Part shown: positions 18,364 through 26,352 of the stretch, piece after piece | Layout of the letters: each line of letters opens with the position of its first letter | Numbering within the stretch: position 1 is the first letter of the stretch | Source: AG-339-G14 sp902553315 | Lineage (GTDB): Bacteria > Pseudomonadota > Gammaproteobacteria > Magnimaribacterales > AG-339-G14 | Assembly: GCA_902553315.1 (NCBI GenBank) | Contig: CACDKN010000001.1 | Location: 310,001-374,000, forward strand | DNA: 64,000 nucleotides | Reading direction: 5' to 3' | Translations under genes and position numbers: made by a program | The notes under the pieces: model-generated | Told to the model about the DNA's origin: nothing | Databases searched by the model: none | What the model saw: only the letters and a program-made list of their open reading frames with translations

Positions 18364-18921
18364 TCAATTTATTCTTGAAGACAATTCACTTCCTAAATTT
18401 ACTAAATGAATTTCGTCTTCGAACTTATTTAATTTCGTAATTGAGCAATTATCTGGATAAAAACAAACCATAGATTCATCCTTTTTCACGTAACCTACTA
18501 TAGTATTTATCACCATAAAATGGGAAAAAATAACCGTAGGATTTTCAATTTGCCAAATTTTGTCAATTATATTTTTTCTCCATTCTGCTTGAGGTTTTTT
18601 TAAATCCGATATTTTTTTATTAAAAATTTCTCTTAGCCATGCCTGTCTATCTTCTAAAGAAATTCCTGGAGAGGGTATCTCGGCAAACGAGGAGTTTATA
18701 TTTAGATTTCCCTTGAGTTTTTCTTCAAGTTTTGATCCTGTCTCGATAGCTCTTTTAAGAGGGCTTGAGACAAGTTCATACTTATTTATTCCGTTAATAT
18801 TAAATAGCAAATTAGCACATTCTTCGGCTTGGCGTTCTCCTAATTCACTCAACCCAGGATCGGTAGATTCTTGCCAAGAAGCTGATGCTTCCCCGTGTCT
18901 CACTAATATTATTTCTGTCAT
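18364..18921 (-). CDS. Histidine phosphatase (phosphoglycerate-mutase-like) family protein
   Basis: The 185-residue protein has the N-terminal RHG phosphohistidine loop (LVRHGEAS), followed by a SSPLKRAIETG segment and a second catalytic His in IFSHFMVI. This is branch 1 of the histidine phosphatase superfamily. The short, insertion-poor form resembles SixA-like or CobC/GpmB-like proteins, but the substrate cannot be told from the sequence. It is the first gene of the fis-purH-purD transcription unit (9 bp before fis), divergent from rsmE. Confidence 0.82.
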   Translation of the reverse strand: MTEIILVRHGEASASWQESTDPGLSELGERQAEECANLLFNINGINKYELVSSPLKRAIETGSKLEEKLKGNLNINSSFAEIPSPGISLEDRQAWLREIFNKKISDLKKPQAEWRKNIIDKIWQIENPTVIFSHFMVINTIVGYVKKDESMVCFYPDNCSITKLNKFEDEIHLVNLGSELSSRIN

Positions 18922-18957
18922 AGTGTAATTTTAATTAAGATTAGGAATAATAACCGA

Positions 18958-19662
18958 ATGAGGATACCTAGGATATATTATCCACAAAATATTAAGCCTA
19001 ATTCTTTGATTGACTTAAGCCTTGCGTCATCAAATCATTTAAAGGTTATGAAGCTAAAAGAAGGGCATCAAGTTGAAATCTTCAATGGCAGAGGATGTGT
19101 AATTTCTGGAGAAATTCAAAACATAAAAAAAAACTTTATTACTATTAAATTGAGTGGAATCATAGAAAAAGATAACTCTCCTACTTTTAAAGTAAATCTT
19201 GGAGTTTCGCATATAAAAAATTTCGATAAAATCGTAAAAGATTCATCTCAGCTAGGAGTAAATTCACTAACATCTTTTATATGCGATAGAACAAAATTAA
19301 GAGATTTTAAAAAAGAAAAATTCCATCGGTGGGAGTTGATTTCAGCTAGCTCTTGCGAGCAGTCCGGATTAAATTGGATTCCTAAAATTTCCCAAATGCA
19401 ATTAAAAGACTGGATTGAAACTTCAGATTTTGAATCTAAATTTTATTTAGATCCCAAAGCAGAACTGAGTATGAAAGATATAAAAATCTCTTCTGCCATA
19501 AACGTAGGTATTGGTCCAGAGGGTGGATTTACTGAATTAGAGGAAGATCTATTTAAAGAAAATGGCTTTATCGGAATAAATTGTGGTGATTTGATTATCA
19601 AAACAGAATCTATGCCAATAGTAGTATTATCTATGTTAAAAATTTTAAAAGAGGTGTCTTAA
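18958..19662 (+). CDS. rsmE: 16S rRNA (uracil1498-N3)-methyltransferase
   Basis: SPOUT methyltransferase that modifies U1498 in 16S rRNA. An N-terminal PUA-like domain (about 1-70; HLKVMKLKEGHQVEIFNG) precedes the trefoil-knot domain with NVGIGPEGGFTELEEDLF and the C-terminal ESMPIVVLSML. The length of 234 residues fits. The start ATG 18958 has no obvious Shine-Dalgarno and lies 36 bp from the divergent phosphatase gene. It ends one base before gshB. Confidence 0.93.
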   Translation: MRIPRIYYPQNIKPNSLIDLSLASSNHLKVMKLKEGHQVEIFNGRGCVISGEIQNIKKNFITIKLSGIIEKDNSPTFKVNLGVSHIKNFDKIVKDSSQLGVNSLTSFICDRTKLRDFKKEKFHRWELISASSCEQSGLNWIPKISQMQLKDWIETSDFESKFYLDPKAELSMKDIKISSAINVGIGPEGGFTELEEDLFKENGFIGINCGDLIIKTESMPIVVLSMLKILKEVS

Positions 19663-20601
19663 ATGTTTAAGGTAGGAGTAGTTATGAATCCAATTTCAGA
19701 AATAAATTATTTCAAGGATTCAACTTTGCTATTAATGTTTGAGTTACAAGAGCAAGGGCATGAACTCTTCTATATAGATCATAGGAATTTATTCTTTTCT
19801 AATCAGACGCCTATGGCATTAATTCAAAAAGTCGAAGTCTACATGAATCAAGACAAATGGTACTCATTAGATGAAGAAGAAAAAATTTCTTTAGACACCT
19901 TAGACATTGTGCTTATGAGACAAGACCCTCCATTTGATATGAACTTTATTAACAATACATACGTATTAGAATCAGCAGAAAAAACTGGCCTTGCGGTTAT
20001 TAATAGCCCTTCAAGTTTGAGAACTTACAACGAAAAACTCTCCATTTTAAATTATCCAAAATTGATTACAGATACATTGGTTACTGCAAATAGAAAGTTA
20101 ATGGAAGAGTTTGTGATAATTCATAAGAAAACTGTCATAAAACCTCTCGGCCTAATGGGAGGTAATGGCGTGCAAAAAATTACTACCGAAAATTATGAAG
20201 AAAAATTAAAAAATGTCTCTGACAATAATCAGGAAATGTTTATGATGCAGAAATTTATTGATGAAGTTTATTCTGGAGATAGAAGAATTTTAGTCATCAA
20301 TGGTGAGCCTCCTAATTCTGTTGTTCTTAGAAAACCGCCAGAAGGAGATTTCAGAGGAAATTTAGCCATTGGTGGGGAAGCTTTTACTGAGCCATTGAAT
20401 CGTAGAGATAAAGAAATTGTTGATTCTTTAAGAAAAGATTTGATTAGGGAACGTATTTATATTGCAGGCTTAGATGTTGTTGGAGGATTTTTAACTGAAA
20501 TAAATATTACTTGCCCAACTTGTTTCAGAGAATTAATGGATCAAACGGGAGAGAATTTAGCTAAAATTTTCGTGAATCAATTAAAAGACATTAAAAAATG
20601 A
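19663..20601 (+). CDS. gshB: Glutathione synthetase
   Basis: ATP-dependent condensation of gamma-glutamylcysteine with glycine. The ATP-grasp protein of 312 residues shows RQDPPFDMNF, NSPSSLRTYNEKL, KPLGLMGGNGV (glycine-rich loop), RRILVINGEP, GGEAFTEPLN and the C-terminal GLDVVGGFLTEINITCPT with the metal-binding Glu and Asn. GAGG lies just upstream of ATG 19663. gshA is not in the window. The gshB-tonB-ruvX order corresponds to Pseudomonas gshB-tonB3-algH-ruvX without algH/yqgE. Confidence 0.95.
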   Translation: MFKVGVVMNPISEINYFKDSTLLLMFELQEQGHELFYIDHRNLFFSNQTPMALIQKVEVYMNQDKWYSLDEEEKISLDTLDIVLMRQDPPFDMNFINNTYVLESAEKTGLAVINSPSSLRTYNEKLSILNYPKLITDTLVTANRKLMEEFVIIHKKTVIKPLGLMGGNGVQKITTENYEEKLKNVSDNNQEMFMMQKFIDEVYSGDRRILVINGEPPNSVVLRKPPEGDFRGNLAIGGEAFTEPLNRRDKEIVDSLRKDLIRERIYIAGLDVVGGFLTEINITCPTCFRELMDQTGENLAKIFVNQLKDIKK

Positions 20602-21149
20602 AATTAAAAATTTATGTTTTCCTTTTTATCTCTTTTAGTCTTCATTCTTTTTTCATTATTGGTTTGAGTTTTGTCCCAAATCAAAAAATAATTGAAGAGA
20701 ATATTGTAAGTGTGAATTTAAACTTCTCTGAGTTCAAAGAATTTGACCAAGCTCCAAAATTTGAAACAACAAAGCTTGGAAATAGTTCTGAACAAATAAA
20801 AGAAGGGCAGCTTGCGAAAAAACTTTTGACAGAAAGTGAAATCAACGAGGCCGCAAATTTATATGTAAGCGCATGGCAACGGCAAATCGAAAGCATTGGA
20901 AATTCCGCATTTAAAAAATATTTTACTCAAAATGAGTTGATTTCTTTAAGGCTTTCGGCAACATTAAATTCAAAAGGTGAATTGATAAATTACACTCTTT
21001 TAAAATCTTCAGGAAATAAATCTTTAGATAATGTAGCCGTAGAAATTTTAGAAATGGCATCACCTTTTTTACCTTTTGATGCTTCAATGAAAGAATTCTC
21101 TGAAATTACTATTGTACGGGATTGGAATTTTGGCTTGCCTAAAACGTGA
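20598..21149 (+). CDS. TonB-like energy transducer, short form
   Basis: A 183-residue protein with one N-terminal transmembrane anchor (about residues 4-25) and a TonB C-terminal domain (about 85-180): YVSAWQRQIESIGN, LRLSATLNSKGELINYTLLKSSGNKSLDN and ITIVRDWNF. TonB carries proton-motive energy from ExbBD to outer-membrane receptors. The long Pro-Glu/Pro-Lys linker of classical TonB is missing; residues 30-80 are acidic and polar. It overlaps gshB and ruvX by 4 bp each, as for the tonB3 position in Pseudomonas. Whether it serves the receptor at 26353-28497 cannot be told; no exbB or exbD is nearby. Confidence 0.8.
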   Translation: MKLKIYVFLFISFSLHSFFIIGLSFVPNQKIIEENIVSVNLNFSEFKEFDQAPKFETTKLGNSSEQIKEGQLAKKLLTESEINEAANLYVSAWQRQIESIGNSAFKKYFTQNELISLRLSATLNSKGELINYTLLKSSGNKSLDNVAVEILEMASPFLPFDASMKEFSEITIVRDWNFGLPKT

Positions 21150-21553
21150 CTTTAAAAATTCTCAGCATTGATTATGGAATTAAACATGTTGGCTTTGCCA
21201 TAGGTAACTCAATTTCTAAGTCCTCAAAAGTTTTTTTTTCATTCTCTTACAAAGGAAAGATTCAACTTCTGAAAAAAATTATTGAGGTTTGTGATGAGTG
21301 GGGCGTTAATAGGATTATATTTGGCATGCCTTACAATATTGACGGAACAAAGAACAAGATGTGTAAAGAGATAGAAAAATTTTCTAAAAAATTAGCTTTA
21401 GAAACAGATATTGAAATTTTTTTTCAAGATGAAACTTTGACTTCTATGGAATATAAAATAGATAAAAGAAATAATAATTTATTTCTTCCTGAAGATTCGC
21501 ATGGATATGCAGCAAAATTAACTTTAGAATCTTACCTAAGAGAACAACTTTAA
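21146..21553 (+). CDS. ruvX: Putative pre-16S rRNA nuclease / RuvX (YqgF)
   Basis: RNase H-fold protein implicated in 5' processing of pre-16S rRNA in E. coli (called YqgF or RuvX). The 135 residues show SIDYGIKHVGFAIGN with the first catalytic Asp, IIFGMPYNIDGT, and FFQDETLTSMEY with the second acidic residue; the final Asp-rich segment is SHGYAAKLTLESYL, where the usual D-x-x-AA reads H-x-x-AA. GTG start at 21146 overlapping the tonB-like stop (GTGA). It ends directly before dnaG. Confidence 0.9.
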   Translation: MTLKILSIDYGIKHVGFAIGNSISKSSKVFFSFSYKGKIQLLKKIIEVCDEWGVNRIIFGMPYNIDGTKNKMCKEIEKFSKKLALETDIEIFFQDETLTSMEYKIDKRNNNLFLPEDSHGYAAKLTLESYLREQL

Positions 21554-23311
21554 ATGGCGGGTTTTTTACCAGACAATTTTATTCAAAGAGTACTAGACGA
21601 AACAGATATAGTGTCTTTAATTGACTCTTTTGTTCCACTTCAAAAGAAAGGGAAAGATCATTGGTCTCTTTGTCCTTTCTGTGAAGATGGAAATAATCCT
21701 TCCTTCAGCGTCAGTTCGCAAAAACAATTTTATTATTGTTTTAGATGCAGAGCTTCAGGCAACGCGATAGGTTTCTTGATGAATTATCAATCAAAGGAAT
21801 TTTTAGATGCAGTAGAAACTTTGGCAGCTAATGCTGGTTTAGAGCTTCCTCAGAGGGTTCAAGGCGAGTCTTTTGAGAAATATAAAAAAATAGTTGAAGC
21901 AAATTCAATTTCAAAGGATTTCTATGTAAAACAAATTTCTGATCACCCTGGCGGTTCTTTCATCAAAGAATACTTGAATAAGAGGGGAATTAGCGATGAG
22001 GTGATTCATGATTTTGAGCTGGGTTTTTCTCCACCAGGTTGGTCAAATTTGCAGGATTATTTTTTAAAAATTGGCAAAAAAGATTTTATTAAAAGTGAAG
22101 TTGGTTTATTTAAAAAAAATGATAAGAACAAAATTTACGATACTTTCCGAAATAGAATTATCTTTCCAATAAAATCAAAAAAAGGTCATGTCATAGGTTT
22201 TGGCGGAAGAGTAATTGAAGATGAGATGCCTAAATACTTAAATTCTGCAGAAACAGAAGTTTTTAAAAAGGGAAAAGAGCTTTATGGATTGCATGAGGTG
22301 CTGAATAAAAATAGGAATTTAAAAAGAATGGTAGTAGTTGAGGGCTATACTGATGTATTGTCTCTATTTTCGAACGACATTCTCTATGCAGTTGCTACTC
22401 TAGGAATAGCGACTAGCAAAAATCATCTTGAAAAATTATTCAATTACGTTGACGAAGTTGTCTTTTGTTTTGATGGAGATGAGGCTGGCATGAAGGCAGC
22501 TGAATCTGCCATGAAGATTGCTTTGCCAATCATAAGGGACGGGAGAGTATTAAAGTTTTTATTTCTGCCAGATTCCGAAGATCCTTCAAGTTTGTTAGAA
22601 AAAGAAGGAAAAGAACAATTTGAAAAGAGAATAGATTCATCAAAAGTTTTATCAGAATATTTATTTGAAATAATTTTGAATAAATACGATGACACACTTG
22701 AAAATAAAGCTGCGGCCGCAAAAGAATTTCTGGGTTTAATTTCCTCAATGCCTTCAAGCAACTATAAAAATATTTTGGTTCAGGAATTTTCAAAAAAAGT
22801 AAATATTAGCCTTGAAAACGAAGGAAAAAATGTAATTGAAAAGAAAAGGGTAAAAATTATTGAAGAAAAACAAAATAATTTTGAGTTAGACAAGGTTACA
22901 AAAAGTATCATCAAAACACTTATTGATAATCCAGAAATGGTTCATCTAGAAGAATTAAATGTTCTGTTAGATTCAAAAGAAGAATTTATTTCAAAATTTA
23001 TAAATTTTTTAAGATCCAAAGAAAAACCAACATTTCCGATGATTCTTCATGCTTTTGAAATGGAAAAAAGCTTTTTAATAAATTTAACGGAAGATAGGAA
23101 TTTAATCTCTCCAGATTCAGCTAAAGAATACATAATCCAAGCTATAAACTTTTTACAAAAAAATAATAAAACGAGCTTTCTGGAAAGTCTCAAGACTAAG
23201 CATTTTGAAGGCAATATGAAAGAAAATGAAAAAATAGAATTTAAGAAAATTTTGTTGGAGAACTTTGAGAATCTAGATGAAACTGAAATCAAAATTTTAA
23301 GGGAGATATAG
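21554..23311 (+). CDS. dnaG: DNA primase
   Basis: Makes RNA primers at the replication fork with DnaB. The 585-residue protein has the N-terminal zinc ribbon (about 38-66), whose ligands here are C40, C43, C62 and C65; the usual CHC2 His at the second position is Cys. The TOPRIM core includes VVVEGYTDVLSL (catalytic Glu) and CFDGDEAGMKAA (the DxD-type acidic cluster), preceded by IGFGGRVI. The C-terminal DnaB-interaction domain (about 430-585) is poorly conserved, as usual. Followed by rpoD as in the macromolecular-synthesis operon, but rpsU is missing upstream. Confidence 0.95.
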   Translation: MAGFLPDNFIQRVLDETDIVSLIDSFVPLQKKGKDHWSLCPFCEDGNNPSFSVSSQKQFYYCFRCRASGNAIGFLMNYQSKEFLDAVETLAANAGLELPQRVQGESFEKYKKIVEANSISKDFYVKQISDHPGGSFIKEYLNKRGISDEVIHDFELGFSPPGWSNLQDYFLKIGKKDFIKSEVGLFKKNDKNKIYDTFRNRIIFPIKSKKGHVIGFGGRVIEDEMPKYLNSAETEVFKKGKELYGLHEVLNKNRNLKRMVVVEGYTDVLSLFSNDILYAVATLGIATSKNHLEKLFNYVDEVVFCFDGDEAGMKAAESAMKIALPIIRDGRVLKFLFLPDSEDPSSLLEKEGKEQFEKRIDSSKVLSEYLFEIILNKYDDTLENKAAAAKEFLGLISSMPSSNYKNILVQEFSKKVNISLENEGKNVIEKKRVKIIEEKQNNFELDKVTKSIIKTLIDNPEMVHLEELNVLLDSKEEFISKFINFLRSKEKPTFPMILHAFEMEKSFLINLTEDRNLISPDSAKEYIIQAINFLQKNNKTSFLESLKTKHFEGNMKENEKIEFKKILLENFENLDETEIKILREI

Positions 23312-23342
23312 ATAATTTTGATAATTTTTTTTGGTTTTAAGA

Positions 23343-23348
23343 TATAAT
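23343..23348 (+). promoter_or_regulatory. Possible -10 element upstream of rpoD
   Basis: A perfect TATAAT lies in the 66-bp gap between dnaG and rpoD, about 30 bp before the rpoD start, with GAGG (23363-23366) as ribosome binding site. No good -35 is placed at 16-18 bp, so this is a weak call. A promoter inside the dnaG-rpoD unit is known in E. coli. Confidence 0.35.
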
Positions 23349-23377
23349 TTCATACTTTTTTTGAGGTTAATAAATAT

Positions 23378-25174
23378 ATGTACGATGAAGACATTGAAAA
23401 TAATGGGCTGAGAGAGTTAATTGAAAAAGGTAGAGAACAAGGATTCATAACTTTTGCGGACATCAATGATTTTCTCCCTGAAGATGTTTCAGATCCAGAT
23501 CAGTTAGACGAAGTAATTCAAACCATTAACGACTTAGGTTTGCAGGTAGTTGAAAATGCTCCCGAAGAAGGATCTGAGGCGATGGAAGCTATTAGTCAAC
23601 CTGTGGCTCCTGAGCCTACTGAGAACGAAATGGGAGCCATCGAATCTGAAGTTGGCAGAACTACCGATCCCGTAAGGTTGTACATGAGAGAAATGGGATC
23701 TGTAGACCTACTTACTAGAGAAGGTGAAATTGTTATTGCAAAAAGCATAGAGGAGGGCGCCCGAGATTTACTTCATTCTTGTGCACAATTTCCTGGAATT
23801 ATCGAAGAGTTTCTCCTTGAATACGCTTTAATAAAAAAAGAAGACAAACGAATTTCTGACCTCATTGTTGGGTTTATGGACGAAGAGGAAGAAGTCTTGC
23901 CCGGACCTCAGGCGGGACAGAATGTTGATGTTAACAGCGATGAAGAAGATGAAGAAGCTACCGGAATTGATTTACAAGAACTTGAAAAACGTCTGTCATC
24001 ATTGAAAAGGCAATTTAATAAAACCGAGAAAACTATTGACCAAAAAGGTAGAGACAGCGAAGCAGCAGTTAAAGAATTAGAAAAGCTTGGCAATATATTT
24101 AAATTCCTTAAATTATCTCCTAAAAGGTTTGAAGTCATTTCACTCAGACCAAGATTGTTAGCAAGAAAGATCAGAGGCATTGAAAAAGATATTTACAACC
24201 TATGTGTTCAAAAAAGCAAAATGCCTAGGAAAGAGTTTCTTGATATTTTTAGGGAAAACGAAACCAATCTGAAGTTTTTAGATCCAATTTTTAAGAGTAA
24301 AAAAAATTACGTTGGAGAGCTCACCGATTATGTAGATGATATCAAGTCACTACAAAATAAAATAAAAAATATTGAAGATGAAATTGGACTTTCGGTAGCT
24401 GAAATAAAATCTTTGGCTTCTAAAATGACTAAAGGAGAAACAAAGATTAGAAGGGCTAAGAAAGACATGATCGAAGCAAACTTAAGACTTGTAATTTCAA
24501 TTGCTAAAAAATATACCAACCGAGGATTACAGTTTCTGGATTTAATTCAGGAAGGAAATATCGGGTTAATGAAAGCAGTAGATAAATTCGAATATCGAAG
24601 AGGGTATAAATTTTCAACTTATGCCACTTGGTGGATTAGACAAGCAATTACAAGATCAATTGCTGATCAGGCAAGAACAATAAGAATACCGGTGCACATG
24701 ATTGAAACGATAAATAAATTAAATAGAATTTCTCGACAGATGCTACAAGAAAATGGAAGAGAACCAACACCAGAAGAACTCAGTGAAAAAATGGACATGC
24801 CAGAAGACAAAATTAGAAAGGTTTTGAAAATAGCAAAAGAACCTATTTCAACTGAGACCCCAATCGGCGATGAAGACGATACAACGTTGGGTGATTTTAT
24901 CGAAGATCCATTATTGGATTCACCCATAGATTCCGCGACAGAATTTAATTTAATAGAGGCAACTGGTGGAGTTTTAGGAAGCTTGACTGCCAGAGAAGCA
25001 AAAGTTTTAAGAATGAGATTTGGGATCGGTATGAATACGGACCATACTCTGGAAGAAGTTGGCAAACAATTCGATGTCACTCGAGAAAGAATTCGACAAA
25101 TTGAAGCAAAAGCTCTTAGAAAATTAAGACATCCATCAAGATCCGGTCACCTCAAAGGATTTTTAGACGAATAG
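23378..25174 (+). CDS. rpoD: RNA polymerase primary sigma factor (sigma-70)
   Basis: The housekeeping sigma factor. The 598 residues cover region 1.1 (1-80), region 1.2 with DPVRLYMREMGSV (about 96-108), a long non-conserved region, region 2 with VISIAKKYTNRGLQFLDLIQEGN and the -10-reading YKFSTYATWWIRQAITR, region 3, and region 4 with DHTLEEVGKQFDVTRERIRQIE for -35 recognition. Near E. coli length (613). Near-consensus recognition helices mean ordinary TTGACA/TATAAT promoters are expected. A tRNA gene follows 7 bp later. Confidence 0.97.
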   Translation: MYDEDIENNGLRELIEKGREQGFITFADINDFLPEDVSDPDQLDEVIQTINDLGLQVVENAPEEGSEAMEAISQPVAPEPTENEMGAIESEVGRTTDPVRLYMREMGSVDLLTREGEIVIAKSIEEGARDLLHSCAQFPGIIEEFLLEYALIKKEDKRISDLIVGFMDEEEEVLPGPQAGQNVDVNSDEEDEEATGIDLQELEKRLSSLKRQFNKTEKTIDQKGRDSEAAVKELEKLGNIFKFLKLSPKRFEVISLRPRLLARKIRGIEKDIYNLCVQKSKMPRKEFLDIFRENETNLKFLDPIFKSKKNYVGELTDYVDDIKSLQNKIKNIEDEIGLSVAEIKSLASKMTKGETKIRRAKKDMIEANLRLVISIAKKYTNRGLQFLDLIQEGNIGLMKAVDKFEYRRGYKFSTYATWWIRQAITRSIADQARTIRIPVHMIETINKLNRISRQMLQENGREPTPEELSEKMDMPEDKIRKVLKIAKEPISTETPIGDEDDTTLGDFIEDPLLDSPIDSATEFNLIEATGGVLGSLTAREAKVLRMRFGIGMNTDHTLEEVGKQFDVTRERIRQIEAKALRKLRHPSRSGHLKGFLDE

Positions 25175-25180
25175 TCTCGA

Positions 25181-25257
<77 letters not shown>

Positions 25258-25276
25258 AAAAAAATTGCTTTTTTAA

Positions 25277-25291
25277 TGAGAACTATTATCA
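25277..25291. promoter_or_regulatory. Fur box upstream of the FTR1 permease gene
   Basis: TGAGAACTATTATCA fits the 7-1-7 Fur consensus TGATAATnATTATCA at 12 of 14 half-site positions. It lies between the tRNA end and the ATG at 25302, where a bound repressor would block transcription. Iron-dependent repression is inferred from the motif. Confidence 0.75.
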
Positions 25292-25301
25292 TCTCGTTTT
25301 T

Positions 25302-26207
25302 ATGAACGAATTCATTATCGTCTTTAGAGAAACTCTTGAAGCTTCATTAATTGTTGGAATAATTTACGTTTTTTTAGCCAAGCAAAATATTAGTGGAGCT
25401 ATAGCCAAGCTATGGTTTGGAGTAATCGCCTCACTTATCGCAAGTCTCATCGTAGCTTATTTTGTAATATTAGGAAGAGAAGCCATTGGTAATGATTCTC
25501 TTAAAGCCTTGTTCGAAGCTATTTTTATGTTTATTACCGCTGGACTAATTTGGTATGTAATTTTTTGGTTATCTAAACACGTTAGCAGTAGAGACGCTTT
25601 GGAGGGTCAAACAGAAGCCGCTTTAACTTCTACATGGGGAGTTTTCTTCGTAGTTTTTTTCTCCATACTTAGAGAAGGTTTTGAAACTGTGGTATTTCTT
25701 ATCGGAAGCTTTTCTTTGACTGGAAGCTTTTCTTACTTGGGCTTTTTCTTAGGGATGTCTCTTGCTATTGCCATAAGTTACTTGATCGTAGTTCAAGGGA
25801 AAAGATTTGATATAAGACAATTCTTTAAAGCCACCACGCTTTTATTAGTATTGTTAGCTTCGGGGATGGTTGCTTATGGTACTCACGAAATCGAAAGTTA
25901 TTTAACTAAATCAGATCAGTTGTCGCTAGTTGGGTATGAATCAAAATCAGATGTCCCAAGGCCATGGAATATCCTTGAACCTAAATCTGAATTATCTGAG
26001 CAGGATCAAAGCTGGCTTTACACTTACGACATAAAAGGTGAAGGCAAATATACTCATTTATTTCATGACTCAGGAAGGGTAGGGGCCTTTTTAAAAGGAT
26101 TCTTTGGATACAATAGTAATCCCAATTATTATGAATTGATCCTATGGTTCATTTCTTTGGTTTTTGGTTTATACACCTGGCGAAAATTTTATCCAGCCTC
26201 AACTTAA
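25302..26207 (+). CDS. FTR1-family iron permease (EfeU-like)
   Basis: Inner-membrane permease of the Ftr1/EfeU family, which moves iron into the cytoplasm. Two REXXE iron-binding motifs are present: RETLE (9-13) in the first helix and REGFE (124-128). Hydrophobic segments indicate about seven helices, and an exported loop precedes the last one (about 285-296). I start at ATG 25302 (301 aa), because upstream in-frame codons lie inside the tRNA. No efeO or efeB partner follows; instead comes a Fur-controlled TonB receptor. The Fur box at 25277-25291 indicates induction under iron limitation. Confidence 0.9.
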   Translation: MNEFIIVFRETLEASLIVGIIYVFLAKQNISGAIAKLWFGVIASLIASLIVAYFVILGREAIGNDSLKALFEAIFMFITAGLIWYVIFWLSKHVSSRDALEGQTEAALTSTWGVFFVVFFSILREGFETVVFLIGSFSLTGSFSYLGFFLGMSLAIAISYLIVVQGKRFDIRQFFKATTLLLVLLASGMVAYGTHEIESYLTKSDQLSLVGYESKSDVPRPWNILEPKSELSEQDQSWLYTYDIKGEGKYTHLFHDSGRVGAFLKGFFGYNSNPNYYELILWFISLVFGLYTWRKFYPAST

Positions 26208-26264
26208 TCAGTTAGTACCTTTTTTTACACTGTACCTTTATAACTTAGGATAATAAGTATATTC

Positions 26265-26270
26265 TATAAT
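26265..26270 (+). promoter_or_regulatory. Likely -10 element of the TonB-receptor gene
   Basis: TATAAT whose last base is the first base of the upstream Fur box, in the 145-bp gap before the receptor. No strong -35 is visible. The overlap with the Fur operator is the expected layout for iron repression. Confidence 0.45.
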
Positions 26271-26290
26271 GATAATTATTCTCATTATCA
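26270..26290. promoter_or_regulatory. Overlapping Fur boxes upstream of the TonB receptor
   Basis: TGATAATTATTCTCA (26270-26284) matches the 7-1-7 consensus at 13 of 14 positions. A second register (26276-26290) ends in the perfect half site ATTATCA, shifted by 6 bp, as seen where two Fur dimers bind the same stretch from opposite faces. Confidence 0.8.
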
Positions 26291-26303
26291 TTTGTATTAC
26301 TAA

Positions 26304-26318
26304 TGAGAATCATTATCA
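26304..26318. promoter_or_regulatory. Downstream Fur box of the TonB-receptor promoter
   Basis: TGAGAATCATTATCA matches the 7-1-7 Fur consensus at 13 of 14 positions. Its centre lies 34 bp from the centre of the first upstream box, in the probable 5' leader of the receptor mRNA, so together the sites could give cooperative repression. Confidence 0.82.
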
Positions 26319-26352
26319 TTTATAGAACTTCTAAAATCAAAGAATTTCTCTC

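Noticed and set aside
24667..25080. 137-residue ORF antisense to rpoD
   Set aside because: It lies opposite the highly conserved sigma regions 3 and 4; low-complexity Ser-rich product typical of shadow ORFs in AT-rich genes.
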